A stretch of DNA of 64,000 nucleotides from DASQHW01 sp038209365 (lineage in GTDB: Bacteria > Actinomycetota > Acidimicrobiia > IMCC26256 > PALSA-610). The notes under the pieces were generated by a model. The model was not told the origin of the DNA, did not search any database, and saw only the letters and a list, made by a program, of their open reading frames with translations. Numbering within the stretch: position 1 is the first letter of the stretch; each line of letters begins with the position of its first letter. The position numbers and the translations under genes were made by a program. Below are positions 24,680-31,899 of the stretch, in pieces. The stretch lies in the NCBI GenBank assembly GCA_038209365.1, contig JBBQXS010000005.1:62001-126000 (forward strand), read 5' to 3'.

Positions 24680-25437
24680 CAGCCGGGCGCGAGGAAACCG
24701 CGTGCCTGGAGCACCGCCTGACCTGCGCCGGACGCCATGTCGTCGACGAATTCCTGGGCAGCCGCGCGATGCTTCGTCGCCTTCATTACCGCTATCGGAT
24801 ACGTCGCGATCACATTCTGCGCATCGGGAATGTCGACGCCTTGCACCTGCGCGCCCGCGGCCTTGACGTCGGTGACGTACACGACGGCGGCGTCCGCGTC
24901 ACCCGAGACCACCTTGGCGAGCGCCGCCTTGACGTCGAGCTCCAGCGACTTGGGCCGGGGCGCAGGCAGCCCCGCCTTCTCAAAGGCCTGGAGCGCATAG
25001 TTGCCGGCGGGCACCGCCTTGTCGGCGAGCACCAGGATCACCCCGGCTCGCTCCAGGTCGCGAAGCGACCTGATCTTCTTCGGATTGTCCGGCGCGACTG
25101 CGATCTGCAACTTGTTGCGCACGAACGTCTTGGGCGCCTCGACAAGGTTTGCATCGACGAGCGCCTGCATGTTCTTCTCGTCCGCCGATGCGAACACGTC
25201 GGCCGGAGCCCCCTGCGTGATCTGCTGCACGAGCGCCGACGATCCCGCGAAGTTGTATGTCGGCGCAAGTGGCGGACGCTCGGCGGCGAGCGGGCTCTTG
25301 GCATCGTTGAACGCTTCGGTGAGCGAAGCCGCGGCGAACACGTTGATCGCTTGCGCGCCCTTCTTGCTGTCGCTCCCGCACGCGCCCGCGCCCGCGAGAA
25401 CGCACACGATCGCGATGATCGACATGAACCGCCGCAC
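24679..25437 (-). CDS. modA: Molybdate-binding lipoprotein ModA
   Basis: A 252-residue binding protein. GTG 25437 starts a lipoprotein signal peptide (MSIIAIVCVLAGAGAC). The mature part has the ModA marks INVFAAASLTEAFND, NFAGSSALVQQITQGAPADVFASADEKNM and DADAAVVYVTDVKAAG, the ligand loops that hold molybdate. A GGGG-containing site (CAGGGG) precedes the GTG; an internal ATG at 25425 is less likely because its spacing is poor. The gene is 26 bases downstream of the PadR regulator gene on the same strand. Confidence 0.95.
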   Translation of the reverse strand: MRRFMSIIAIVCVLAGAGACGSDSKKGAQAINVFAAASLTEAFNDAKSPLAAERPPLAPTYNFAGSSALVQQITQGAPADVFASADEKNMQALVDANLVEAPKTFVRNKLQIAVAPDNPKKIRSLRDLERAGVILVLADKAVPAGNYALQAFEKAGLPAPRPKSLELDVKAALAKVVSGDADAAVVYVTDVKAAGAQVQGVDIPDAQNVIATYPIAVMKATKHRAAAQEFVDDMASGAGQAVLQARGFLAPG

Positions 25438-25449
25438 GGCACACCCCTG

Positions 25450-25466
25450 TAGTCGCAATGAGACTA
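25450..25466. promoter_or_regulatory. Inverted repeat TAGTC-N7-GACTA before modA, possible operator
   Basis: A perfect 5-bp inverted repeat with a 7-base spacer lies between the PadR gene and modA and includes the PadR stop codon (25464-25466). Its position 13 bases upstream of the modA GTG fits an operator for PadR-controlled expression of modABC, or a leader structure. It does not look like the classical ModE box. Binding is inferred. Confidence 0.35.
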
Positions 25467-26003
25467 TCGGGGACGGCGAGCGACTGCCTCGAGGAACCGC
25501 CGGACAGCCAGCGCCGACTCGCGCCGCCACGCCGCGAGCACGTCATCGAAACCGTCCCCGCGTGGACGCTTGCCCAGCGCCGCGAAGACGGGCGTGAGCT
25601 GCGCCAGCTGGCGTTGCACCAACTGGTCGCGGGGGCGGCCGGCCCGATCGAGCAACGCGAGCTTCACCAGCAACTCGCTGCGGACGTCGCGCACGTGCTC
25701 GACCGGGAGCTCGAGCCAGCGGCGGAGCGCGGCTCGCCCGCGCCGCGTGGCGCGGACGATCGTTCGCTGGGGACCGCGGGCGCCCGGTGCCTCGCCGCAA
25801 TCCTCGATCAGTCCCTTGCTCGCCAGAGTGGCGAGCGATCGGTAGACAAGCGGGCGCGGGACGGTCCACACCCGCCCGAGCGCGCCGCCCGCATCGAGCT
25901 CGCGTGTCACCGCCCAGCCGTGCGTGGGTGCCTCTGCGACCACGCCGAGCACGGTCCAGTCAGCGAGGGAAAGTACAGGCAACGCGGCGGCCACCGACCG
26001 CAC
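25464..26003 (-). CDS. PadR-family transcriptional regulator
   Basis: A 179-residue regulator. Residues about 12-85 are the PadR winged helix: SLADWTVLGVVAEAPTHGWAVTREL, PRPLVYRSLATLASKGLIED and RTIVRATRRGRAALRRWLELP. The C-terminal part is helical and charged (dimerisation region). GTG 26003 is preceded by AAGGA. It sits directly upstream of modABC and downstream of the CAAX protease gene, all on the minus strand with short gaps, so it may regulate the molybdate operon and itself. PadR proteins usually sense small ligands; none is indicated here. Confidence 0.88.
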   Translation of the reverse strand: MRSVAAALPVLSLADWTVLGVVAEAPTHGWAVTRELDAGGALGRVWTVPRPLVYRSLATLASKGLIEDCGEAPGARGPQRTIVRATRRGRAALRRWLELPVEHVRDVRSELLVKLALLDRAGRPRDQLVQRQLAQLTPVFAALGKRPRGDGFDDVLAAWRRESALAVRRFLEAVARRPR

Positions 26004-26018
26004 CGTACTTGTGATCCT

Positions 26019-26729
26019 TCACCCGCGCCTCGCGTCGACGGCCTCCGCGACGTCGACCGGCACGGCGAGCAGCCGGACGTCGATGAGCACGTGCACGACG
26101 ATCGCGGCGAGCAACCCCGACGCGACTGCGACACCTGCGAGCGCCGCGCCGAGCATCGTGGTGAACACCACGCCGCGCCAGCCCTGATACAGGTGCGCGA
26201 GCCCGAAGAGCGCGGAGGAGACGACGCCGATCACGACAATGTTCTGCTCGCCGAGCAGGCCCGCCAGGAAGGTCACCGCGAACGCGCGATAGGTCACTTC
26301 GTCGGTCAGGCCCGTGCTCAGCGCCGCAACGACCCATGCGCGCCGCTCCGCGCGCGTGCGGGGAACAACCTCCGCAACGCGTTTCAACGCGTCCGCCACC
26401 TGGGCGCGGCCGTCGTCGCTGGACAGCATGGAACGGGTGCGCACGGCGCCGAGCGCGAGCGCACCGAGCAACGGCAGTGCGACCGCGAGATGTGCAAGGT
26501 CCGGTGGGACGAGCGGCACGCCGTAGCCGTGCGGGGCCTCGACGACGAACAGTGCCGACGCGGCGAGGGCGATCCCGTACTTGAGCGGCAATGCGGAGAG
26601 GAACAGGCGTTCGCGAGCGCGGGGATCGAGCCACACCGTGGCGCGGAATCGGCGAAAGCGTGCACTGGCGCGCAGCGGCACGATCGTGGCGAGCGCCGCG
26701 AAGAGGAGCCCGCCGCCGACCGTGGCCAT
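26019..26729 (-). CDS. CPBP-family (CAAX-type) intramembrane metalloprotease
   Basis: A 236-residue membrane protein from ATG 26729. The family motifs are present in modified form: TDEVTYRAF (EExxxR, with the first Glu replaced by Asp), FGLAHLYQGWRG (FxxxH) and the last-helix HVLIDV. These supply the metal and catalytic residues. Six to eight hydrophobic helices are visible. In bacteria such proteins often process peptides or act in stress and immunity; no partner is evident here. A longer in-frame ORF extends upstream but lacks any membrane-protein character, so ATG 26729 was taken. Confidence 0.82.
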   Translation of the reverse strand: MATVGGGLLFAALATIVPLRASARFRRFRATVWLDPRARERLFLSALPLKYGIALAASALFVVEAPHGYGVPLVPPDLAHLAVALPLLGALALGAVRTRSMLSSDDGRAQVADALKRVAEVVPRTRAERRAWVVAALSTGLTDEVTYRAFAVTFLAGLLGEQNIVVIGVVSSALFGLAHLYQGWRGVVFTTMLGAALAGVAVASGLLAAIVVHVLIDVRLLAVPVDVAEAVDARRG

Positions 26730-26916
26730 GACGCCATATCGGCGCCGCCGTGCCGGTCTTGACCGGACCGGACCGGCCGCCGCCCGCCCGGTGTACATCG
26801 GGGCGCTTCGGCGACCACAATTGGCCACAGCGCACGTCCCGCTCGTCCGCATCCGGTTCACAGAATCCGCTGGCACCATCGACTCTTCCCGCCCTCGAGA
26901 CTCGCAAAGGACAGGC

Positions 26917-27975
26917 ATGGAGCAGCCCCACGACCAGAGCAAGCGACACGCCGCGCTCTTGGAAGAAGCGCTGTTCGAGGTCAAGCGAGTGATCGTCGGG
27001 CAGGATCGCATGATCGAACGAGCGATGATCTGCCTGCTCGCGCGGGGTCACTGCCTGATCGAGGGCGTTCCCGGCATCGCCAAGACGCTCACCGTCTCCA
27101 CGCTGTCGCAGATCATGGGCGGGACGTTCGCGCGGCTGCAATTCACGCCCGACCTCGTGCCGGCTGACATCGTCGGGACGCGCGTGTGGCGGCCGTCGCG
27201 TGAAGAATTCGACATCGAATGGGGTCCGGTGTTCGCGAACCTCGTCCTCGCCGACGAGATCAACCGGGCACCCGCGAAGGTGCAGTCGGCGTTGCTCGAG
27301 GTGATGGCCGAGCGCCACGTATCGATCGCGGGTCAGACCCGCAGGCTCCCGACACCGTTCCTCGTGCTGGCGACGCAGAACCCCATCGAATCCGAGGGGG
27401 TCTATGCACTGCCCGAAGCACAACGCGACCGATTCCTGATGCAGATCATCGTGCAACAACCGTCGTATTCGGAAGAGGTGGAGATCGCGCACCGCATGGG
27501 AGTGAAACCCCCGACGGCGTCACAGGTGCTCTCGCTGGAGCAGCTCAGCGGCCTGCAGCAAGCGGTCGACGAGGTTTTCGTGCATCACGCGGTGCAGGAC
27601 TACGCGGTGCGCCTGGTCATGGCGACGCGCGACCCGGCGGCGTGGGGCGTTCCCGATATCGCACCCCACCTTGCGTTGGGCGGAAGCCCGCGGGCCACGC
27701 TCGGCTTGCTCGCGGCAGGGCGCGCGCTCGCGTTGCTACGCGGCAGGCGCTTCTTGATCCCCCAGGACGTCTTCGACGTCGCGCCCGAGATCCTTCGCCA
27801 CCGCTTGATTCTCACGTACGACGCGCTCGCCGAAGGCATCTCTCCCGAAGACGTGATCCGCACGCTCGTCTCGACGGTGCCGGCGCCGCACGTGACGCCC
27901 CGCCAGGACGACCCGCAGTCCAGAGGTGCTGCGTCCGGGACGGGTACCTGGGGAGAGCTCGAGAACAGCGCATGA
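26917..27975 (+). CDS. MoxR-family AAA+ ATPase
   Basis: A 352-residue AAA+ ATPase of the MoxR group, chaperone-like proteins that act with von Willebrand A (VWA) proteins. Walker A is GVPGIAKT, Walker B is LVLADEINRAPAKVQSALLEVM, and sensor 1 is LATQNPIESEGVYALPEAQRDRF. ATG 26917 is preceded by AAAGGACAGG. The 3' end overlaps the DUF58 gene (ATGA). With the following two genes it makes the classic MoxR-DUF58-VWA unit, thought to assemble or activate a protein complex at the membrane. Confidence 0.95.
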   Translation: MEQPHDQSKRHAALLEEALFEVKRVIVGQDRMIERAMICLLARGHCLIEGVPGIAKTLTVSTLSQIMGGTFARLQFTPDLVPADIVGTRVWRPSREEFDIEWGPVFANLVLADEINRAPAKVQSALLEVMAERHVSIAGQTRRLPTPFLVLATQNPIESEGVYALPEAQRDRFLMQIIVQQPSYSEEVEIAHRMGVKPPTASQVLSLEQLSGLQQAVDEVFVHHAVQDYAVRLVMATRDPAAWGVPDIAPHLALGGSPRATLGLLAAGRALALLRGRRFLIPQDVFDVAPEILRHRLILTYDALAEGISPEDVIRTLVSTVPAPHVTPRQDDPQSRGAASGTGTWGELENSA

Positions 27976-28991
27976 CGACCGAACCCGAACGCCGCGCGGA
28001 GGGAGTTGCGCCGGTTGCCAGCAAAGCCGCGCAACTCCGGAGGCTCGAGCTCCTCGTCACCCGGCGCCTCGACGGGCTGCTGCGCGGCGAGTTCCTGAGC
28101 CTGCGGCCGGGTCCCGGTTCCGAACCGGCCGGGAGCCGTCCGTACGAGGCGGGCGACGACGCCCGCCGTATCGATTGGAATCTCACCGCCCGTTCGCTCG
28201 CGCCGCAGCTGCGCACGACCGAAGCCGACCGTGAGCTGCAGACGTGGGTGATCGTCGACCGCTCGGCGAGCATGAGCTTCGGCACGACCACGCGGGAGAA
28301 GTCCGAAGTCGCGTTCGCCGCGGTCGCCGCCTTCGGCTTCCTCACCGCTCGGCACGGAAATCGTTTCAGCGTGCTCGTGGCGGGCGGTGACGACGTGGCG
28401 CGCCTTCGCCCCGCGTCGACACGTCCCGAGCTGCTGGCCGCGCTGTCGCAGCTGTACGACGTGCCCCGCCGGGAACGGCGGCCGGGCTCGGATGCCGACC
28501 TCGCGGGCGCGTTGCAGACGCTCGAGCGCGCTCGTCCCCGTCGCGGTCAGGTCATCGTGATCTCCGACTTCCTCGACGCGGGCAACTGGCGCAAGCCGCT
28601 CGGGCGGATTGCCATCGCCCATCAGGTCCTCGCGGTACACGTGGTCGACCCCCGCGAGCTCGCACTGCCCGCCGCGGGCATGCTGTCGCTGGTCGACACC
28701 GAGACCGGCCGCCAGATGCACGTGCAGTCCAACTCTTCCAACCTCCGGGAGCGGTACGCGGCGGCCGCTCGAGCGCGCCATGACGACATCACCGATCAGA
28801 TTCGCAAAGCCGGCGCCGAGCACCTCGTGCTGTCCACCGACCGCGACTGGTTGATCGACATCGTGAAATTCGTCGCGAGCCGGCGCGTCGTACAGCGCAA
28901 CTCGTTGCAGCGGAACGCACCGGCGACGCGCGCGAGTCGCACCGCGGCTGTCGGCCCCTCCTCCGTCCGACCGTTGAGGAGCCTGACGTGA
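27972..28991 (+). CDS. DUF58 domain protein
   Basis: A 339-residue protein from ATG 27972, overlapping the MoxR stop. The DUF58 core is RPYEAGDDARRIDWNLTARS. A VWA-like stretch follows (WVIVDRSASMSFGTTTREK) with a D-x-S-x-S metal site, then QVIVISDFLDAGNW. No transmembrane helix is seen. It is coupled to MoxR upstream and to the VWA gene downstream (GTGA overlap). In this family DUF58 proteins are client or adaptor partners of MoxR; the actual target is unknown. The last 40 residues are Arg-rich and low in conservation. Confidence 0.93.
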   Translation: MTTEPERRAEGVAPVASKAAQLRRLELLVTRRLDGLLRGEFLSLRPGPGSEPAGSRPYEAGDDARRIDWNLTARSLAPQLRTTEADRELQTWVIVDRSASMSFGTTTREKSEVAFAAVAAFGFLTARHGNRFSVLVAGGDDVARLRPASTRPELLAALSQLYDVPRRERRPGSDADLAGALQTLERARPRRGQVIVISDFLDAGNWRKPLGRIAIAHQVLAVHVVDPRELALPAAGMLSLVDTETGRQMHVQSNSSNLRERYAAAARARHDDITDQIRKAGAEHLVLSTDRDWLIDIVKFVASRRVVQRNSLQRNAPATRASRTAAVGPSSVRPLRSLT

Positions 28992-29956
28992 GTTTCGGCG
29001 CTCCCGGCCGGCTCTTGTTGATCGTCGCGCCGATTGCACTGCTCATCGCGTACATCGTCGGCCAAAGGGTTCGACGCAAGTATGCATTGCGGTTCACGAG
29101 CGTCGACCTGCTCGCGTCGGTCGCCCCCCGCCGGGCCGGGTGGCAGCGTCACATCTCCGCGGCGTTGATGCTGCTCGCGTTGCTGTTCCTCGTCGTCGGG
29201 TTCGCGCATCCGACGCGCACGGTGAAGGTCGCCAAAGAGCGTGGCACGATCATCCTCACGGTGGACACGTCGAGCTCGATGGCGGCGACCGACGTCGCGC
29301 CGAATCGCCTCGCGGCCGCGAAGGTGGCCGCCAAGCGTTTCGTCGACGGTTTGCCGCCGGGCCTCCAGGTCGGGCTGCTGACCTTCGACAGCAGCGTGAC
29401 GCTCCGTATCCCGCCCACCTCCGACCACCCCACCCTGGACGCCGCGATCGACGGCCTCGGATTCAACGGCGGGACGGCGACCGGAAGCGCCATCAAGGCG
29501 TCCCTCGACGCGATCAAGGCGCTCCCCGTCGACGCGAACGGCAAGACCCCGAGCGCGGCGATCGTGCTGATGAGCGACGGCACCCCGACGATCGGCGCCC
29601 AAGGTGAGACTCCCGCCCAGACGGTCGCGAACTCGACCGCGGCCGCCAAGGAAGCCGGCATCCCCATCGACACGATTGCATTCGGCACCGAGGGGGGCGT
29701 CATCGAACGGCAGGGCGAGCAGATCCCCGTGCCGGCCGACCCCCAGGCGATGAAGGAGATCGCGAGTGGGAGCGACGGCAAGTCATTCACCGCGCAGACC
29801 GCGGACCAGCTCAACTCGGTATACGACCAGATCCGCAGGACCGTCGGCTACGACAACAAGCAACAGGACATCACTGCGTGGTTCACAGGCATTGCGCTGG
29901 CCGTCGCGCTGCTGACCGCGATCGCGGCGCTCGTCTGGGTGCAGCGCATCCCGTAG
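28988..29956 (+). CDS. von Willebrand factor A domain membrane protein (BatA-like)
   Basis: A 322-residue protein with two N-terminal transmembrane helices (LLLIVAPIALLIAYIVG and ISAALMLLALLFLVVGFA), a VWA domain (about residues 90-280) with MIDAS residues D-T-S-S-S (ILTVDTSSSMAATD), T and D (VLMSDGTPT), and a C-terminal helix (FTGIALAVALLTAIAALVWV). This is the BatA layout. The VWA domain binds Mg2+ and partner proteins outside the membrane. It is the last gene of the MoxR group; its GTG overlaps the DUF58 stop. It ends 6 bases before the convergent metallo-beta-lactamase-fold gene. Confidence 0.93.
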   Translation: MSFGAPGRLLLIVAPIALLIAYIVGQRVRRKYALRFTSVDLLASVAPRRAGWQRHISAALMLLALLFLVVGFAHPTRTVKVAKERGTIILTVDTSSSMAATDVAPNRLAAAKVAAKRFVDGLPPGLQVGLLTFDSSVTLRIPPTSDHPTLDAAIDGLGFNGGTATGSAIKASLDAIKALPVDANGKTPSAAIVLMSDGTPTIGAQGETPAQTVANSTAAAKEAGIPIDTIAFGTEGGVIERQGEQIPVPADPQAMKEIASGSDGKSFTAQTADQLNSVYDQIRRTVGYDNKQQDITAWFTGIALAVALLTAIAALVWVQRIP

Positions 29957-29962
29957 GCAAAT

Positions 29963-30832
29963 TCACCTCGCGAGACGCACACCTTCATTGTCGAGCGTGA
30001 TCGTCATGCCTTCGTTGGCGAGACAGACGCGATCCTCGGCCGACGTCCAGATCTTGCGGGCCTCGGTCAGGAGCTCCTCGAGCTCGTCGTCGGTGTGGTA
30101 CGGGTCGTGGTGGAACAGCACGAGATTCCGAACGGCCGCCTTGTCGGCGAAGTCCATCGCGCCCGCGAGCCCAGAATGCCCCCAGCCGACATGGGCGCCG
30201 TACTCGTGATCCCGATACTGCGCGTCGTGCAGCAAGACGTCGGCGTCTCGCGCGATGTCGTAGCCGCTCATCCACTCGGGTGCCACCGAGCGCAGCTCGT
30301 TGCCGAGCGACGGCTCGTGATCAGGCAGATACACCAATGAACGTCCGTCTTCTTCGATCCGGTACCCGACGGTCGGACCCTGGTGCTGCACCTTGCCCGC
30401 GCGAATTGTCGCCGAGCCGATCGACACGGCTTCCTCGGGCGCGTCGTGAAACGTGAGGCGCGCCGGCACGTCGTCCAGGTGGACGGGAAACAGCGGCGGA
30501 GAGAGGTACATCGCAATGCGCTCGGCGAGAGGCTGTATCGGAGACGGCGGTCCCCAGATGTGAATGTCGAGGCTCGGATCGAACAGGGGCCGGAAGAATC
30601 CGAGGCCTTGCAAGTGGTCGAGGTGCAGATGGCTGAGCAGGATGTGCAGCTCGGGACACGGGGTCGTTTGCATCAGCACACCGAGCGGCCGCATCCCGGT
30701 GCCGGCGTCGAGCACGAGGATCTCCCCGCTCGAGAGGCGCACTTCGACGCACGACGTGTTGCCGCCGTACTTCACGGTGTCCGGCCCGGGCGCGGCGACC
30801 GAGCCGCGGCATCCCCACACGCGCGCCCGCAT
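29963..30832 (-). CDS. Metallo-beta-lactamase-fold hydrolase
   Basis: A 289-residue MBL-fold protein. The metal motif HxHxDH appears as SHLHLDHLQGLGFF, with further ligands likely in HDAQYRDHEYG, WGHSG and FHHDPYH. The N-terminus MRARVWGCRGSVAAPGPDTVKYGGNTSCVE matches a subgroup that includes phosphodiesterase- and ribonuclease Z-like hydrolases, often linked to PAS or cyclase signalling proteins. ATG 30832 overlaps the stop of the PAS gene (ATGA), so the pair is co-translated. Substrate is unknown; a nucleotide or phosphodiester is plausible from the subgroup. Confidence 0.85.
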   Translation of the reverse strand: MRARVWGCRGSVAAPGPDTVKYGGNTSCVEVRLSSGEILVLDAGTGMRPLGVLMQTTPCPELHILLSHLHLDHLQGLGFFRPLFDPSLDIHIWGPPSPIQPLAERIAMYLSPPLFPVHLDDVPARLTFHDAPEEAVSIGSATIRAGKVQHQGPTVGYRIEEDGRSLVYLPDHEPSLGNELRSVAPEWMSGYDIARDADVLLHDAQYRDHEYGAHVGWGHSGLAGAMDFADKAAVRNLVLFHHDPYHTDDELEELLTEARKIWTSAEDRVCLANEGMTITLDNEGVRLAR

Positions 30833-31260
30833 CAGGCGTCGTCTTTCGCGTCGGCGACTTCCCAGAACACCGACACCACGCCGTGCATCTCGGCGGTCGT
30901 GCCGAACAGCGGATACGCCGTCGCGTGCACGACCCGCCGGACGCCGTCGAACCCAGTCGCGGCGAGCGTCATGTGGGCGGGGCGACGCTCGAAGAAAGCA
31001 ATCCCTGATGGTGTGTCTCGTCGGCGCAGAGGTACGCCGTCCGGGGTCTCGAGTTGCAGGAGCGTGCCGAACTCCTCGGCCGGTATCTCGCCCAGCTCGC
31101 CGAAGGACTTGCCGATGATCACTGCGGCCGCATCGTTGTAGAAGACGAGCACTCCGCGGGCGTCGAGCAGGAACATCGGGGTCGCGAGATTCGACGCGAG
31201 CTCGCGAGCGAGGATGAGTGGAAGCGGCTTCGCGCCGCCGGAGGGTGCAGGGTCGTTCAC
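30832..31260 (-). CDS. Single-domain PAS sensor protein
   Basis: A 142-residue protein from GTG 31260 made almost entirely of one PAS domain: LASNLATPMFLLDARGVLVFYNDAAAVIIG, then FGELGEIPAEEFGTLLQ and RRVVHATAYPLFGTTAEMHGVVSVFWEV. No output domain is attached, so it must act through a partner, most likely the MBL-fold enzyme whose start overlaps its stop. A bound ligand or cofactor cannot be predicted. No strong ribosome site precedes the GTG, so the exact start is uncertain. Confidence 0.82.
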   Translation of the reverse strand: MNDPAPSGGAKPLPLILARELASNLATPMFLLDARGVLVFYNDAAAVIIGKSFGELGEIPAEEFGTLLQLETPDGVPLRRRDTPSGIAFFERRPAHMTLAATGFDGVRRVVHATAYPLFGTTAEMHGVVSVFWEVADAKDDA

Positions 31261-31431
31261 GCCGCAGATGGTTGCCGCCCGGCGGCTTCGTTGGCAATCA
31301 GCGGCGCCCGACGCCGTAGCCTGGGTGAGGTGACCGGTGTGATGAGGCGCGTGCGGGAGGATGGGGCCACCGCCGAGGACCGCGCCGGCACCTGGCCGTC
31401 GGACCGCTAGCTCGCGGCGCCCGACGACGTC

Positions 31432-31890
31432 TTGTTCCGCGCCATCGACGTCGCCGCGCCGCGCGAGGACGTGTTTCGCTGGCTGTGCCAGCTCCGGGTC
31501 GCGCCGTACAGCTACGACTGGATCGACAACTTCGGACGCCGGAGCCCGCGCGTTCTGACCCCGGGCCTCGAGGAACTCGAGGTCGGGCAGACCTTCGCGA
31601 CGATCTTCGAGCTCGTCGAGTTCGAGACGAACTCGCACGTGACGCTGCGCACCACGAGGCGGCTGTTCGGCGACGTGGTGGTGACGTATCGCGTCTCGGA
31701 GACCCGGGACGGGGAGCGGAGCCGGCTCGCAGTGAAGCTGCTCGTGCGGCACCGCCGCGACCTGCTGGGCCGCGTGTGGAGGTTGGTGCTTCCGCCGGGC
31801 GATCTCGTGATGATGCACAAGCAGCTGCGCACCCTCGCAGGTCTCGCCGAGCGTGCGCATCGAGCGGTGGCCACGAGCCCGATGCTCTAG
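31432..31890 (+). CDS. SRPBCC (START-like) superfamily protein, 5' end uncertain
   Basis: The usable frame from TTG 31432 gives 152 residues of START/Bet v 1 type: FRAIDVAAPREDVFRWLCQLRVAPYSYDWIDNFGRRSPR, then EVGQTFATIFELVEFETNSHVTL. Such proteins bind hydrophobic ligands in a helix-grip pocket. The same frame is open upstream from ATG 31342 except for a TAG at 31408-31410. The 22 codons before the TAG (ending GTWPSDR) look like the natural N-terminus of this family, so the gene may be interrupted by a nonsense codon. No ribosome site is apparent before TTG 31432. The gene ends 9 bases before the cyclase gene. Confidence 0.7.
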   Translation: MFRAIDVAAPREDVFRWLCQLRVAPYSYDWIDNFGRRSPRVLTPGLEELEVGQTFATIFELVEFETNSHVTLRTTRRLFGDVVVTYRVSETRDGERSRLAVKLLVRHRRDLLGRVWRLVLPPGDLVMMHKQLRTLAGLAERAHRAVATSPML

Positions 31891-31899
31891 CGTTGGTCC

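Noticed and set aside
26756..26776. Tandem ACCGG repeats upstream of the MoxR gene
   Set aside because: Three copies of a 5-base unit in GC-rich DNA can arise by chance; no partner sites or promoter fit.
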